From: an uncultured Candidatus Nitrosopumilus sp.
Lineage (GTDB): Archaea; Thermoproteota; Nitrososphaeria; Nitrososphaerales; Nitrosopumilaceae
DNA: 64,000 nt
Direction: 5' to 3'
NCBI GenBank assembly: GCA_951812645.1
Contig: CATOSM010000001.1
Span: 1,529,560 to 1,593,559, forward strand
This document shows, one piece after another, positions 25,986-34,753 of this stretch. Both the position numbers and the translations under genes were made by a program. The notes under the pieces were generated by a model. The model saw only the letters and a list, made by a program, of their open reading frames with translations. It searched no databases and was not told the origin of the DNA. Position 1 is the first letter of the stretch; every line of letters starts with the position of its first letter.

Positions 25986-26232
25986 TATATTGCAAATACT
26001 ATCGCAACATAATGATATTAAATTTAGTTTGCAAACAATATTCTCTTTAGGGTTTTATTTATCTCTGGTAGAGGCATTTCTAAAATAGATAGTCTTACAA
26101 GATAAAACGGATTATTGATGTCAATAGAGCAAGAATTCACTAAAACGTTATAAAATATGGCAACGTAACTGGGTTGAAGCCTTGAAAATGTCAACAAAAA
26201 CAGGAGGTTTCATATACTGGAGTAAATGGGGA

Positions 26233-26338
26233 CCTTTGGGCCCACTGTTTAAACGGGTTTCTGTAATTATATGAATAGGTATTGCTGAATCAATTATTTT
26301 TAATTTTATTACAAGTTATAGAGTTTAAAGTTGTGTAA
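26233..26338 (-). repeat. Inverted copy of tRNA-Arg 3' end and flank
   Basis: The segment repeats, in opposite orientation and with about five mismatches, the sequence at 59935-60030. It starts with CCTTTGGGCCCA, the last 12 bases of the tRNA-Arg gene, and continues through the tRNA downstream flank. An IS copy begins 6 bases later, just as another IS abuts the original. This looks like a duplicated or inverted junction of an integration site. Confidence 0.7.
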
Positions 26339-26343
26339 TTTTT

Positions 26344-27217
26344 AACTCATCCTAAAACCGATCATTTTGTAAATAATTCATGACAATCGGGATCTGACAA
26401 TGACCCTGTTGATGCATCCTTCATGATTCACAAAGAAATGCCAGACATTCAATGGAACAGTTCTATCACATCTGCCAAAACCTGCAACAACTGGCAGGCC
26501 AGGATGCAATGACAGAAACACAACCAACGGAATTTTGTTTGTCCTAACAACCGGCTGCAGGTGGAGTGAGATGCCAAAAACATGCGGTGATGGTTCAGCT
26601 GCCAATCCAAGGCCAAGAAGATGGCAGGAGTTTGGCACATGGAAAAAGATTTTGGGACGTGCAATCAAATCCGCACACAGACAGGGAAAAATCAGCCTGC
26701 AAAAAATATCGATTGATTCATCGTCAGTTCCCTCCAAAAAAGGGGCGACGTGATCGGATTTGACGGATTCAAGAGAATCACAGGCACGAAATTACACGTT
26801 GCAGTGGATGGTACCGGCCTGCCAGTATCAGTTGTAATGGGCCCTGCAGACATTCACGACAGTACGAAATTTGCAGACGTGATGGAATCAATTTCGGATT
26901 TTGCAGATGATTCCATGATGGAACAGATAGTTTCAGCTTGTGCAGACAGGGGATACGGTTCAAAGCCAATCCGCAGTTATGCAAGATCAAGAAACGTCAT
27001 TCCGTGCATTCCCTTTAGAAAAAACGGCAGGACGGCAGATGATGATGCAGGCAAGGACAGTTACGGCAGGACAGGATTCGTAGTGGAACGGTTCTTTGCC
27101 TGGCTGAAAAACGGGTTTCACAGAACAGGAATCAGATGTGAAAGAAACGCGGGAAATTATCTCGGGCTGGTTAGCATTGCGTCATTTTTGATGTATTGGA
27201 GGGTTTTAAGATGAGTT
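26344..27217 (+). mobile_element. IS5-type element, copy A (mosaic)
   Basis: About 874 bp bounded by 16-bp inverted repeats AACTCATCYTAAAACC. Its first about 200 bases match the 'GIDCCIPYKR' subtype, while the rest matches the 'RNVIPCIPFRK' subtype, with the switch near 26545-26560. The transposase is encoded in two frames joined at an AAAAAAGGGG slippery run near 26739. Confidence 0.85.
26424..27214 (+). pseudogene. Transposase of IS copy A, N-terminally frameshifted
   Basis: The ATG at 26424 (MIHKEMPDIQWN) runs out of frame because of a 2-base deletion that is shared with copies at 52478 and 59057. The C-terminal frame (26750-27214) is intact with the DDE-type residues in VAVDGTG, ACADRGY and VVERFFAWLKNG. 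Confidence 0.75.
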
Positions 27218-27234
27218 GCAAATGTGATTGAGCG

Positions 27235-27586
27235 AATGCATCAGACAATGACTTTTTTGGTTGTCAGTCGAGGCATCCGTGTCATGATATTGTGACCTGA
27301 TATGGAAGGCAATTTCATGAAATAATCGCTCAGACAACGGGGATTATTTTCCACCTTAGTTGAGGAATTAGAAAGGATGAACAATATTCTCAAAAAATCA
27401 TGTCTCAAACAATCGGGGATTATTCTCCCTATTAGTTGCGACATTCAAATGTCATTTGTAGAGTGTCACAAACAATAGTAGTTTATTTTTACTGTCAGTT
27501 GTGACACTATGAATGCAGAATTAGACTGTCATCAGAAAATAACGCCTCACATAATAGTAGTTTTTTTTACTGTTATACGAGGCGTT
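27235..27586 (+). repeat. Cluster of hairpin elements with shared loops
   Basis: At least four consecutive hairpins: 27329-27364 (CTCA...TGAG), 27400-27444 (ATGTC...GACAT), 27462-27508 (perfect 10-bp stem AGTGTCACAA/TTGTGACACT) and 27541-27586 (perfect AACGCCTC/GAGGCGTT). Stems differ, while the inner parts share motifs: GGGGATTATTYTCC in the first two, and AATAGTAGTTTnTTTTTACTGT in the last two. The first about 130 bases recur inverted at 38395-38577. ORFs across this region look spurious. Confidence 0.7.
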
Positions 27587-27832
27587 TATGTATTGTCTTT
27601 GATTACATTTGAGATATTTTCAAAACCAGTTGATATGTTCTCAAGTAATAGGGTGATAAAATTTATTACAAACTCTATTGCCAATTATAAAAAGTTGAAA
27701 AGATCTAGTCCAAGATAGATTCTGGTAAAACCATAGAGATTACCTGAGAAATTGGAACTTTTTGTTGAGAGAATAGTTCAACTACCTCTAAAACGTGATT
27801 TTCGTTGATAGAGTAAGGGATTATTAGAGAAC

Positions 27833-27906
27833 ATGGTTCTGTGTCATCTGCGGGACACAATTCTGCCTGTTTTCAGGCGGGGCATGGATTTCAAATCCAG
27901 AACCAT
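27833..27906 (+). ncRNA. Cloverleaf-like structured RNA candidate
   Basis: A perfect 9-bp closing stem (ATGGTTCTG 27833-27841 with CAGAACCAT 27898-27906) encloses three hairpins: GTGTC/GACAC (27841-27858), CTGCCTG-TTTT-CAGGCGG (27863-27880) and GGAT-TTCAA-ATCC (27886-27898). Stems share one boundary base at each side. The fold is tRNA-like but the loop sizes are wrong for a tRNA. It ends 30 bases before the ATG at 27936, so it could be a leader element of that gene or a degenerate tRNA. Confidence 0.45.
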
Positions 27907-27935
27907 CAAGAGGAGGACTAGTAGCAGATAGATAG

Positions 27936-28124
27936 ATGAGTGACAACAAATCAATTCAAGAAATTTCTATTTTTTTAGGATGTTTGATAATTACTATGAT
28001 TATTTTGAGGATTTACCTCCAAGAATATAGAATCATTTTATTTCAAATTGCTTTTATTATGATTTTCTTACCAATGTTTTTAATTGAATTAACCCATTCA
28101 AAAAAAGGTGAAAACACATACTAA
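27936..28124 (+). CDS. Small two-helix membrane protein
   Basis: 62 aa, two hydrophobic segments (about residues 10-26 and 32-52), ends in a polar tail. Its end overlaps the GTG start of the next, interrupted gene by 17 bases, so they were an operon. No family recognised. Confidence 0.5.
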   Translation: MSDNKSIQEISIFLGCLIITMIILRIYLQEYRIILFQIAFIMIFLPMFLIELTHSKKGENTY

Positions 28125-28381
28125 ACTTGAAAAATATCAACCATATTCAAAATTCTTGATACTTTTAGGATTAGGGATTATTGTCATCCTTGGAATTCCA
28201 TTTTTGGTTTCTGCATGAACAACATATTTGGATGATAAATGTTATTCAAAATATGATTGCAACATTCTTGATTTAAAATTCAATGTTCCATTAAAGGATA
28301 AAGAAGTAATTCAGATGAATGGGACATTACAATTCAGATCAGAATATGCTTTTGGAGTTGATAAAAAAATTCAATATATAG

Positions 28382-29257
28382 AACTTATCCTAAAACCCTC
28401 CAATACATCATGACGCATGCCAGATACACAAATCCAAGATAGTTGTCACAGTTCCTTTCGTATCTGACTGCCGTCCTGTGAAGCCCGCACTTGAGCCAGG
28501 CAAAGAACCGCTCTACGACAAACCTTGTCTTGCCATAATTTTTTTGGTTCCTGTTTTGTGCAACGTTCCTTGAGTTCCTTTTGTATGGAATGCAACAGTC
28601 AATCCCATGGGATCTCAGATAGTCTCTGATGTATGCCGCATCGTATCCCTTGTCGGCATACACTGAGACGATCTGCCGTATCAAATCATCATCTACAAGT
28701 TCTGAGATGTTCTCTAGCACATCAATGAATTTCGTACTGTCATGGACATTTGCAGGGCTGGCCCTAATTGGGATTGGCAGTCCTGTCCTGTTTGCTGCAG
28801 CGTGAATCTTTGTGTCCAGGATCTTCCTGAACCCGTCATATCCTGTTTTGTCCCCCGTTTTTTGGCGGCAACTGATGAGGAATCAACTGAGATTTTTTGC
28901 AGGCTGATTTTTCCCTGTCTGTGTGCGGATTTTATCAGTCCTGATAGAATCCTTTTCCATATTCCCTTTTGCTGCAGTCCTGAGAATCTCATATGCGCGG
29001 TGGATTTTGAGCCGTATCTGTCTGGCATGTCTGCCCACCTGCATCCGGTTGTTAGGACAAACAATATTCCGTTGATTGCATTTCTGTCATTGCATCTTGG
29101 TCTGCCAGTTTTTGCAGGCTTTGGCAGATGTGATGCAACCGTCTTCCATTGAATGTCTGACATTTCTTTGTGAATCATGAAAGATACATCAGTAGGGTCA
29201 TTCTTAGATCCCGATTGTCATGAATTATTTACAAAATGATCGGTTTTAGGATGAGTT
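28382..29257 (-). mobile_element. IS5-type element, copy B
   Basis: About 876 bp with ends AACTTATCCTAAAACC (28382) and GGTTTTAGGATGAGTT (29242-29257), a 15 of 16 inverted repeat. It belongs to the 'GIDCCIPYKR' subtype and splits the membrane-protein gene at 28108-29774. Confidence 0.9.
28385..29178 (-). CDS. Transposase of IS copy B, two frames
   Basis: The upstream frame (28714-29178) has the IS5 N-terminal domain (MIHKEMSDIQWKTVASHLP, TTGCRWADMPDRYG); the downstream frame (28385-28720) has the DDE C-terminal part (VYADKGYDAAYIRDYL, VVERFFAWLKCGL). The usual A6G slippery site reads AAAAAACGGGG here, so frameshifting may be impaired. Confidence 0.75.
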
Positions 29258-29870
29258 GATAATTAAAATCGAAACAAACAATGCCAAACTCATAAAATCA
29301 ATGGATTTTATGATCGGGTCTGAAAGTATTGATTTTAATGAATTCGATAGCATGTCAATTCAAGAAATTCAAGATAAGGGTAAATCTGATCGAAGATTAA
29401 TCAATATGCATTTTCAAGAAAATACGTTATACCGAGAAGGGAATTGGGATTGGCCAATAGAAGAAAAACTTGTTCTAAAACCATATTTGGTTGATTATAC
29501 TGGAAAATTGATTATCTTAAATAAAACAGATGTAGTTGCAGATCTGAAATCCTTCGGTGATATCAAACAAGATGAAAGCAATCATCTCTCAAATGTTTCA
29601 AATTTTGCACTAATAGGACTGTCATGGATGGGAGTAGGGACAATCCCATTAGTTTTAGGCATGGATATTAGACTCCGAATAAACTTGAGAGAAAGTGAAG
29701 TAAATGAATGGGTTAATTCAGAAAATAATAATTTCACATCATGGCGTAAAGGAAAACACGACATTATAACTTAAAAATTATTATTTAAAAAGAATCTCAC
29801 ATAGGGTAAGATTCATCATCTTTAAATTCTGAAAATGTTATAATAGAACATTAGGAAGTGATAAGATACA

Positions 29871-30080
29871 ATGAGTAGTACCGAAAGTCAATTTTTAATG
29901 TCAATGGAAAAAGAGCAATATAAAGGAAAATGGGTTGCCATCTTAGACTCTGAGGTAATTGCTAAAGGTGGTGATTTATCTACCGTATACAAAGAAGCTA
30001 TAGAAAAATCAAATGGAAGAACCCCCTTGTTTGAATATATTTCCGAAAAAACAGATAAAGAAGAAACTTTAATCCTTTAG
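29871..30080 (+). CDS. DUF5678-type small protein
   Basis: 69 aa with the pattern YKGKWVAILDSEVIAKGGDLSTVYKEA, matching DUF5678, a short beta-alpha protein often placed directly upstream of a retropepsin-like protease in archaea, as it is here (18-base gap). Probably a small partner of the protease. Confidence 0.65.
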   Translation: MSSTESQFLMSMEKEQYKGKWVAILDSEVIAKGGDLSTVYKEAIEKSNGRTPLFEYISEKTDKEETLIL

Positions 30081-30098
30081 TTTTTTCTTTGATGTTTA

Positions 30099-30617
30099 TT
30101 GGTTCGAGGAGATCGCTTTGAAGAAAAACCACATTACAAGTACAAGGTAGATTCATTCAAAGATGAAAATGGGGTCGAGGTTTCAAGACAAAGACCACGC
30201 ATAGAAGTTGTTTTTAGGAATCATGCAGAAAGATATGATCCAAAAACAAATCCTGAATTTAGAACTTATGGACTTGTCGATTCTGGAGCTGATGTTTGTT
30301 TTATTCCAAGAACCATCGCAGAAATCTTGAAACTTGAACTGAAAGAGGAATCAAAGAAAGAATCCATAGGGGCAGGTGGAAAGTTCACCACATACAAAAC
30401 GGAAATGTATTTAGAAATTGTATACAAGGGAAAAAGAATAGGCATAGATACAGTAGATGTCATGGTTTCAGAAAAAGATCCAGTGGGTATTGAATTAGAA
30501 AAAAATATCCTCATAGGTCGTAAAGGACTTTTTGACAAATATGAGATCACATTTAATGAACCGCAAAAAGTAATGAATTTTAAAAAAATTCATTCGGATA
30601 GGCATGTAAAGAAGTAA
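30099..30617 (+). CDS. Retropepsin-like aspartic protease
   Basis: 172 aa from a TTG start. FRTYGLVDSGADVCFIPRTIAEIL (about residues 57-80) contains the catalytic D-S-G-A motif of clan AA, and NILIGRKGLFDKYEITFNE near the C terminus is the second conserved hydrophobic-Gly element. One lobe only, so it would act as a homodimer. It forms a unit with DUF5678 and lies close to a trypco2-like gene. Confidence 0.75.
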   Translation: MVRGDRFEEKPHYKYKVDSFKDENGVEVSRQRPRIEVVFRNHAERYDPKTNPEFRTYGLVDSGADVCFIPRTIAEILKLELKEESKKESIGAGGKFTTYKTEMYLEIVYKGKRIGIDTVDVMVSEKDPVGIELEKNILIGRKGLFDKYEITFNEPQKVMNFKKIHSDRHVKK

Positions 30618-30666
30618 TATTACTTCATACCCCTATGAAATTTACATCCACAGTGTTACTGTAATC

Positions 30667-30783
30667 TTATTGCTCGTTTAATTTTTCAATAACTTCCTGA
30701 ACTCTTTTTGGTGATAAACTTCCTTCACTTTCTAAACTAGCCAATAAATGTATTAAAGCACTTCTAGCAACTTTGTCTTCCAT
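30667..30783 (-). CDS. 38-aa helical peptide
   Basis: Begins MEDKVARSALIHLLASLESE and continues with GSLSPKRVQEVIEKL, a two-helix peptide with a normal ATG and codon use. It is convergent with the protease. No family known to me. Confidence 0.45.
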   Translation of the reverse strand: MEDKVARSALIHLLASLESEGSLSPKRVQEVIEKLNEQ

Positions 30784-30852
30784 ACCTTCTTGAAAAATTT
30801 CAAATATTAAAGAGTTTGAAATGTATTTTTATCAGTTCTTGTAATTTGTAAT

Positions 30853-31113
30853 ATGACAATAAATCAACAAGAATTAACAAATTATGTAAAAGCAGTAATT
30901 GAGGGAGTACAAAATGGAATCCCTGAGGATTATGAGATAAAATCAACCATTGATTTTGAACTTGCTGTCATAAATACCAAAGAAGCAAAAGGTGGAATTA
31001 ACATACTTGTGGCTGATGGGAAAGGAAAATATGAAAAAGAAAGTATTTCCAAGATAAAATTTAGTGTAGGGCGAGAAGAATTACATGTCCCACCAATGAT
31101 TGTAAGTGGTTAA
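30853..31113 (+). CDS. trypco2-like domain protein
   Basis: 86 aa. FELAVINTKEAKGGINILVADGKGKYEKESISKIKFSV fits the trypsin-co-occurring domain 2 pattern (short beta-rich module linked to proteases in predicted conflict systems). N-terminal helix TNYVKAVIEGVQNG. Its presence 235 bases after a retropepsin-like protease is consistent with a protease-based module. Last bases overlap the end of a convergent pseudogene. Confidence 0.6.
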   Translation: MTINQQELTNYVKAVIEGVQNGIPEDYEIKSTIDFELAVINTKEAKGGINILVADGKGKYEKESISKIKFSVGREELHVPPMIVSG

Positions 31114-31346
31114 TCAAACCAAATCTTATGTCCCGATGGAAAACACGAAGAAAATGTCCCATGAACTAAACAGAACCGAGAACATGGAACAATTTCAGGT
31201 CTGATGAACTGACTAAATGCACCTGCATCATTTTCTAGATCATAATTGTAAAATGGAATATTTTCAATATAGCACACTTGAGTAGCAAAAGTAACTAAAG
31301 ATTGATCATTTTTCTGTAAATCCTATGATGCTTTTTGTATTTGCAT
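31110..31346 (-). pseudogene. Unknown small protein with early nonsense codon
   Basis: ATG at 31346 reads MQIQKAS then TAG (31323-31325), after which the frame continues coherently for 70 codons (TFATQVCYIENIPFYNYDLE, CSRFCLVHGTFSSCF) to TAA at 31110. Five Cys suggest a structured domain. No start after the stop codon, so it is probably dead. Confidence 0.5.
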
Positions 31347-31516
31347 GATTTATGTAAGTTCTGAGTAATCGTAAAGTAATTTCTCTCAGATGTATGGAGA
31401 TTCAAATAAATTAATGGAGATATGTTTTCCGGACACTGTTGATTCTTAGATAGATTTCACTAATCTTGTTCATTTAGAGTGATAGAGATTTGTTTGTGAG
31501 TGTTCAGTTAGGGATA

Positions 31517-31830
31517 TTATGTTCTCATGACATATCTTGGTAGTGAACCAAATTTTTTGATATATCTTTTATGTAATTCCTCTTCTATTGCAGATGGTCT
31601 GTTAGTAGTAGCCCATCTTACAACAATCTTAGAGAAATCCAATTTTTCTCCTTTCATTCGTTCTCCTGTAGAATGTGGAACTTTACCTTTGACCAATCCC
31701 TGTCTCACTCGCATACGAAGATCAGAAGCTTTGCCAATGGTTAATCTCTCTTCATCGTTTTCATACCTTGAACCTGTCCTAAAACCAAGATTTGCATCTG
31801 ACTTTGAGTGGCTAGAGATGTTTCAGAATA
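31517..31830 (-). pseudogene. GIY-YIG-type nuclease, N-terminally truncated
   Basis: The C-terminal part RLTIGKASDLRMRVRQGL, PHSTGERM and WATTNRPSAIEEELHKRYIK is typical of the GIY-YIG/T5orf172-like fold (GK-x2-DL-x-R-V, HS-TG, E-x2-Lh). The first strand with GIY and YIG is missing and the frame runs into a TGA near 31837, next to an IS-end scar at 31855-31870. Only internal Met starts remain. Confidence 0.55.
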
Positions 31831-31870
31831 TGGCGGACATACGACTGTTTTGTGGTTTTAGGATAAGTTG
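31771..31870. repeat. IS-end scar with inverted partner
   Basis: GGTTTTAGGATAAGTT at 31855-31870 is an exact match to the right end of the resident IS, and AACCTGTCCTAAAACC at 31771-31786 matches the left end at 14 of 16. The 100-bp unit has no transposase. It may be a scar or MITE-like remnant; the left match lies within coding sequence and could be chance. Confidence 0.4.
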
Positions 31871-32044
31871 ATAATAGTTATAGCATATATATAGAATAAT
31901 AGTAAAACTAAACATGGCCGGGCTGTTTGTGTGTAATTGTCGATATTTGATTAAAAATTCCATTTTGTCCGATATTATTTCATCAAAATTGGAAAAGAAT
32001 TTGAGCTCTTTCTTGAACCTGGAAAATCATCAATTGTGAGAATA

Positions 32045-33436
32045 ATGAACGCTTTAATTAAAAAATCTACAAATTTGAAAGGAGAAATAACTGCTCCAGG
32101 TTCCAAGTCTTATACTCATAGGGCAATTGCAGCTGCATCCCTTTACGGTAGTAGTACACTGATTCAAAACCCTTCAAATTCTGATGCAAATGCCGCTATG
32201 ATTAGAGCATGCAGACAACTGGGTGCTTTTGTTGAATGGGATGGAAAAAATATTAAGGTTAAAGGAGTAAAAGGGTATCCTCATACAGTAGACCCAATTG
32301 ATGTTGGAAATTCTGGAACTGCTATGCGAATTGCAGTAGCCCTGGCTAGCTTGGCAACTGGCAGAGTGATCATAACCGGTGATTCTTCATTACAAAACAG
32401 ACCTACAAAACCATTACTTGACGCTTTAAGGGATTTGGGTGCTGATGTTACCGGTATTGTAAGAAATGATCCTAGTGGCAAAGTTGCCGAATATGCGCCA
32501 ATATTTGTCAATGCAACCGGTTCTATTACTGGTGGCAAAGTAGAAATTTCTTGTAAAGAAAGTTCTCAGTATCTTACATCATTACTATTGATTGGTAATT
32601 TTGCAAAAAATGATGTTGAAATTAAGGTAAAAGACACTGTTGTTTCCAAACCTTATGTGAGAATGACTTTGGAAGTATTGCGTAAATTTGGTTTGGATAT
32701 AGAATCCTCTTCGGATTTGTTGACATACAAAATAAAATCACAACAAAATTACACAAAACCTGATGAATATGAAATTCCTGGAGACTATTCGCAGGCGGCA
32801 TTTCCTTTGGCAGCTGCATGTTTAGTCAGTTCTGACATTAGAGTAAGGGGATTAAATCCGAATGATCAACAAGGAGATAAAAGAATTGTAGATATTCTCA
32901 GACAAATGGGTGCAGTAATTGAAGAAGATGGAAATGATTTGATTGTAAAAGGTCCGTTTGATTTACATGGGATTGAAGTTGATTTGATTGACGCTCCTGA
33001 TTTATTCCCGGTATTATCTGTGTTAGGATTGTATGCTAAAGGAAAAATGAGATTATACAATATGCCACAAATTCGTTCCAAGGAAACTGACAGGGTTGCA
33101 GTAATTGAGCGTGAACTGACAAAATATGGCGTTAAGGTAGAATCTAAATCTGATGAAATGACTGTACATCAAATTGATTTGCCTGAAAAAGAATATGTAT
33201 TCAGTGCAAAGGGTGATCAAGGAGTTACTGACCACAGAGTTGCAATGGCATTGTCTTTAATTGGTATTCGTAGTGGATGCTCCGTAATTAAAGAGGCCCA
33301 CAAAATTGACATTTCATATCCTGATTATTTGGATGATATGGCAGGCATTGGCGTCAATATAGATAAAATGGAATCTGAAGCCTCACCTATTGATGTCAAA
33401 CCAAAGAATCAAATTGCTCCCAATATGGCAATGTAG
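32045..33436 (+). CDS. aroA: EPSP synthase (3-phosphoshikimate 1-carboxyvinyltransferase)
   Basis: Catalyses the sixth shikimate-pathway step, joining PEP to shikimate 3-phosphate. About 463 aa with all signature blocks: APGSKSYTHRA, DVGNSGTAMRI, DSSLQNRPTKPLLDAL, ESSQYLTSLL, RSKETDRVAVI and GDQGVTDHRVAMAL. ATG 32045 is chosen; GTG at 32036 is possible. The same frame upstream is open and reads like the tail of another protein (EFELFLEPGKSS), so a former neighbour gene may have been cut away. Usual neighbours such as aroC are absent, and IS copies flank it within 200 bases downstream. It seems to be a core gene caught in the rearranged zone. Confidence 0.93.
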   Translation: MNALIKKSTNLKGEITAPGSKSYTHRAIAAASLYGSSTLIQNPSNSDANAAMIRACRQLGAFVEWDGKNIKVKGVKGYPHTVDPIDVGNSGTAMRIAVALASLATGRVIITGDSSLQNRPTKPLLDALRDLGADVTGIVRNDPSGKVAEYAPIFVNATGSITGGKVEISCKESSQYLTSLLLIGNFAKNDVEIKVKDTVVSKPYVRMTLEVLRKFGLDIESSSDLLTYKIKSQQNYTKPDEYEIPGDYSQAAFPLAAACLVSSDIRVRGLNPNDQQGDKRIVDILRQMGAVIEEDGNDLIVKGPFDLHGIEVDLIDAPDLFPVLSVLGLYAKGKMRLYNMPQIRSKETDRVAVIERELTKYGVKVESKSDEMTVHQIDLPEKEYVFSAKGDQGVTDHRVAMALSLIGIRSGCSVIKEAHKIDISYPDYLDDMAGIGVNIDKMESEASPIDVKPKNQIAPNMAM

Positions 33437-33633
33437 AAAGACTGGCGATTGCTCTAAACGATTTCTATCCTCTGGTCCTCAAACAAATTCTCAAGAAAGA
33501 CAAAAGATCGTTTTGTAGCGTTAGGGATAAACAAAGATGAATTTATCAAATATGTTGAAAATAGAAAATCACTACCCCTCCAAAACTCAACTACCTGTGT
33601 TTTTCTCAAAAACAATGAGTGCTTAATACGTGG

Positions 33634-34508
33634 AACTTATCCTAAAACCCTCCAATGCATCATGATGCATGCCAGATACACAAATCCAAGATAGTTGTCA
33701 CAGTTCCTTTCGTATCTGGCTGCCGTCCCGTAAAGTCCGCACTTGAGCCAGGCAAAGAACCGCTCTACGACAAACCTTGTCTTGCCATAATGCTTTTGAT
33801 TCCTGTTTTGTGCAACGTTCCTTGAGTTCCTTTTGTATGGAATGCAACAGTCAATCCCATGCCATCCCAGATAGTCTCTGATGCATGCCACATCGTATCC
33901 CCTGTCGGCATACGCTGAGATGATCTGCCGTATCAAACCGTCACCTGCAGGTTCTGAGATGTCTTCTGACACATCGATGAATTTCGTACTGTCATGGACA
34001 TTTGCAGGGCTGGCCCTAATTGGGATTGGCAGTCCTGTCCCGTCTGCTGCAACGTGAATCTTTGTGCCCAGGATCCTCCTGAACCCGTCATATCCTGTTT
34101 GTCCCCCCTTTTTTGGCGGCAGCTGATTATGAATCAATCGATATTTTTTGCAGGCAAATCTTTCCCTGTCTGTGTGCGGATTTGATTGAACTGAATAGAA
34201 TCCTTTTCCATGTTCCCTTTTGCTGCAGTTCTGAGAATCTCAGATGCGCGGTGGATTTTGAACCGCATCTGTCCGGCATGTCTGCCCACCTGCAGCCGGT
34301 TGTTAGGACAAACAACATTCCGTTGACTGTGTTTCTGTCATTGCATCCTGGCCTTCCGGTTTTTGCAGGCTTTGGCAGATGTGATAGAACTGCGTTCCAT
34401 TGGATGTCTGACATTTCTTTGTGAATCATGAAGGATGCATCAGCAGGGTCATTGTCAGATCCCGGTTATCATGAATTGTTTACAAAATGATCGGTTTTAG
34501 GATGAGTT
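33634..34508 (-). mobile_element. IS5-type element, copy C
   Basis: About 875 bp, ends AACTTATCCTAAAACC and GGTTTTAGGATGAGTT. Same subtype as copy B. It lies in the gap after aroA. Confidence 0.88.
33637..34429 (-). pseudogene. Transposase of IS copy C
   Basis: The N-terminal frame (34127-34429) ends in a premature TAA at LQKISIDS, just before the frameshift site; the C-terminal frame (33637-34137) is intact with GTKIHVAADGTG, AYADRGYDVACI and VVERFFAWLKCG. A full-length transposase cannot be made without readthrough. Confidence 0.7.
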
Positions 34509-34581
34509 GTATATCGTATTATGGTTATATTTAGATATGATCAATGGTAATATGCCTGAAACTGTACTAACTGATGACTCC

Positions 34582-34693
34582 TTTACTGTACCACCGATGG
34601 AGCAATGACCAGTAGGGGAATAGAAGAGTACCTGCTGTTTTTTGCAACTCCTCATTTTACTGTACCACCGATGGAGCAATGACCAGTAGGGGA
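34582..34693. CRISPR. Two-copy 38-nt repeat with 36-nt spacer (CRISPR-like)
   Basis: An identical 38-base unit containing ACTGTACCACCGATGG and ending AGTAGGGGA occurs at 34582-34619 and 34656-34693, separated by 36 unrelated bases. Unit ends include a TACTG/CAGTA inverted pair. Length and spacing fit a minimal CRISPR, but there are only two repeats, no leader and no adjacent cas genes. It may equally be a small tandem duplication. Confidence 0.35.
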
Positions 34694-34753
34694 GCCATAA
34701 TTTTTTTCTTTAACAACTTTTAAAAATATCAAGGATCATCATACCATTAAACC

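Larger units (their letters stand above)
28108..29774 (+). pseudogene. Membrane protein gene interrupted by stop and IS
   Basis: Starting with GTG at 28108 (VKTHTKLEKYQPYS), a transmembrane helix follows, then an in-frame TGA at 28216-28218 where TTY continues in the same frame, then the coding region runs to IS copy B at 28382. After the IS the gene resumes (IIKIETNNAKLIKSM) and ends at 29774 with a second hydrophobic segment (LIGLSWMGVGTIPLVLGM) and a polar tail. The joined product would be about 260 aa. Function unknown. Two independent lesions show it is dead or relies on fragments. Confidence 0.7.

Noticed and set aside
26105-26276. Open plus-strand stretch before IS copy A
   Set aside because: About 35 codons (for example NWVEALKMSTKTGGF) end inside the duplicated tRNA flank; no start or family, judged chance.
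27509-27718. 69-codon ORF over the hairpins
   Set aside because: It runs straight through two perfect hairpins, has no recognisable protein features and no homology-like motifs.
27833-27906. A standard tRNA gene
   Set aside because: No 7-base anticodon loop, no spacer between acceptor and D-arm, and the T-arm is one pair short; kept only as a structured RNA candidate.
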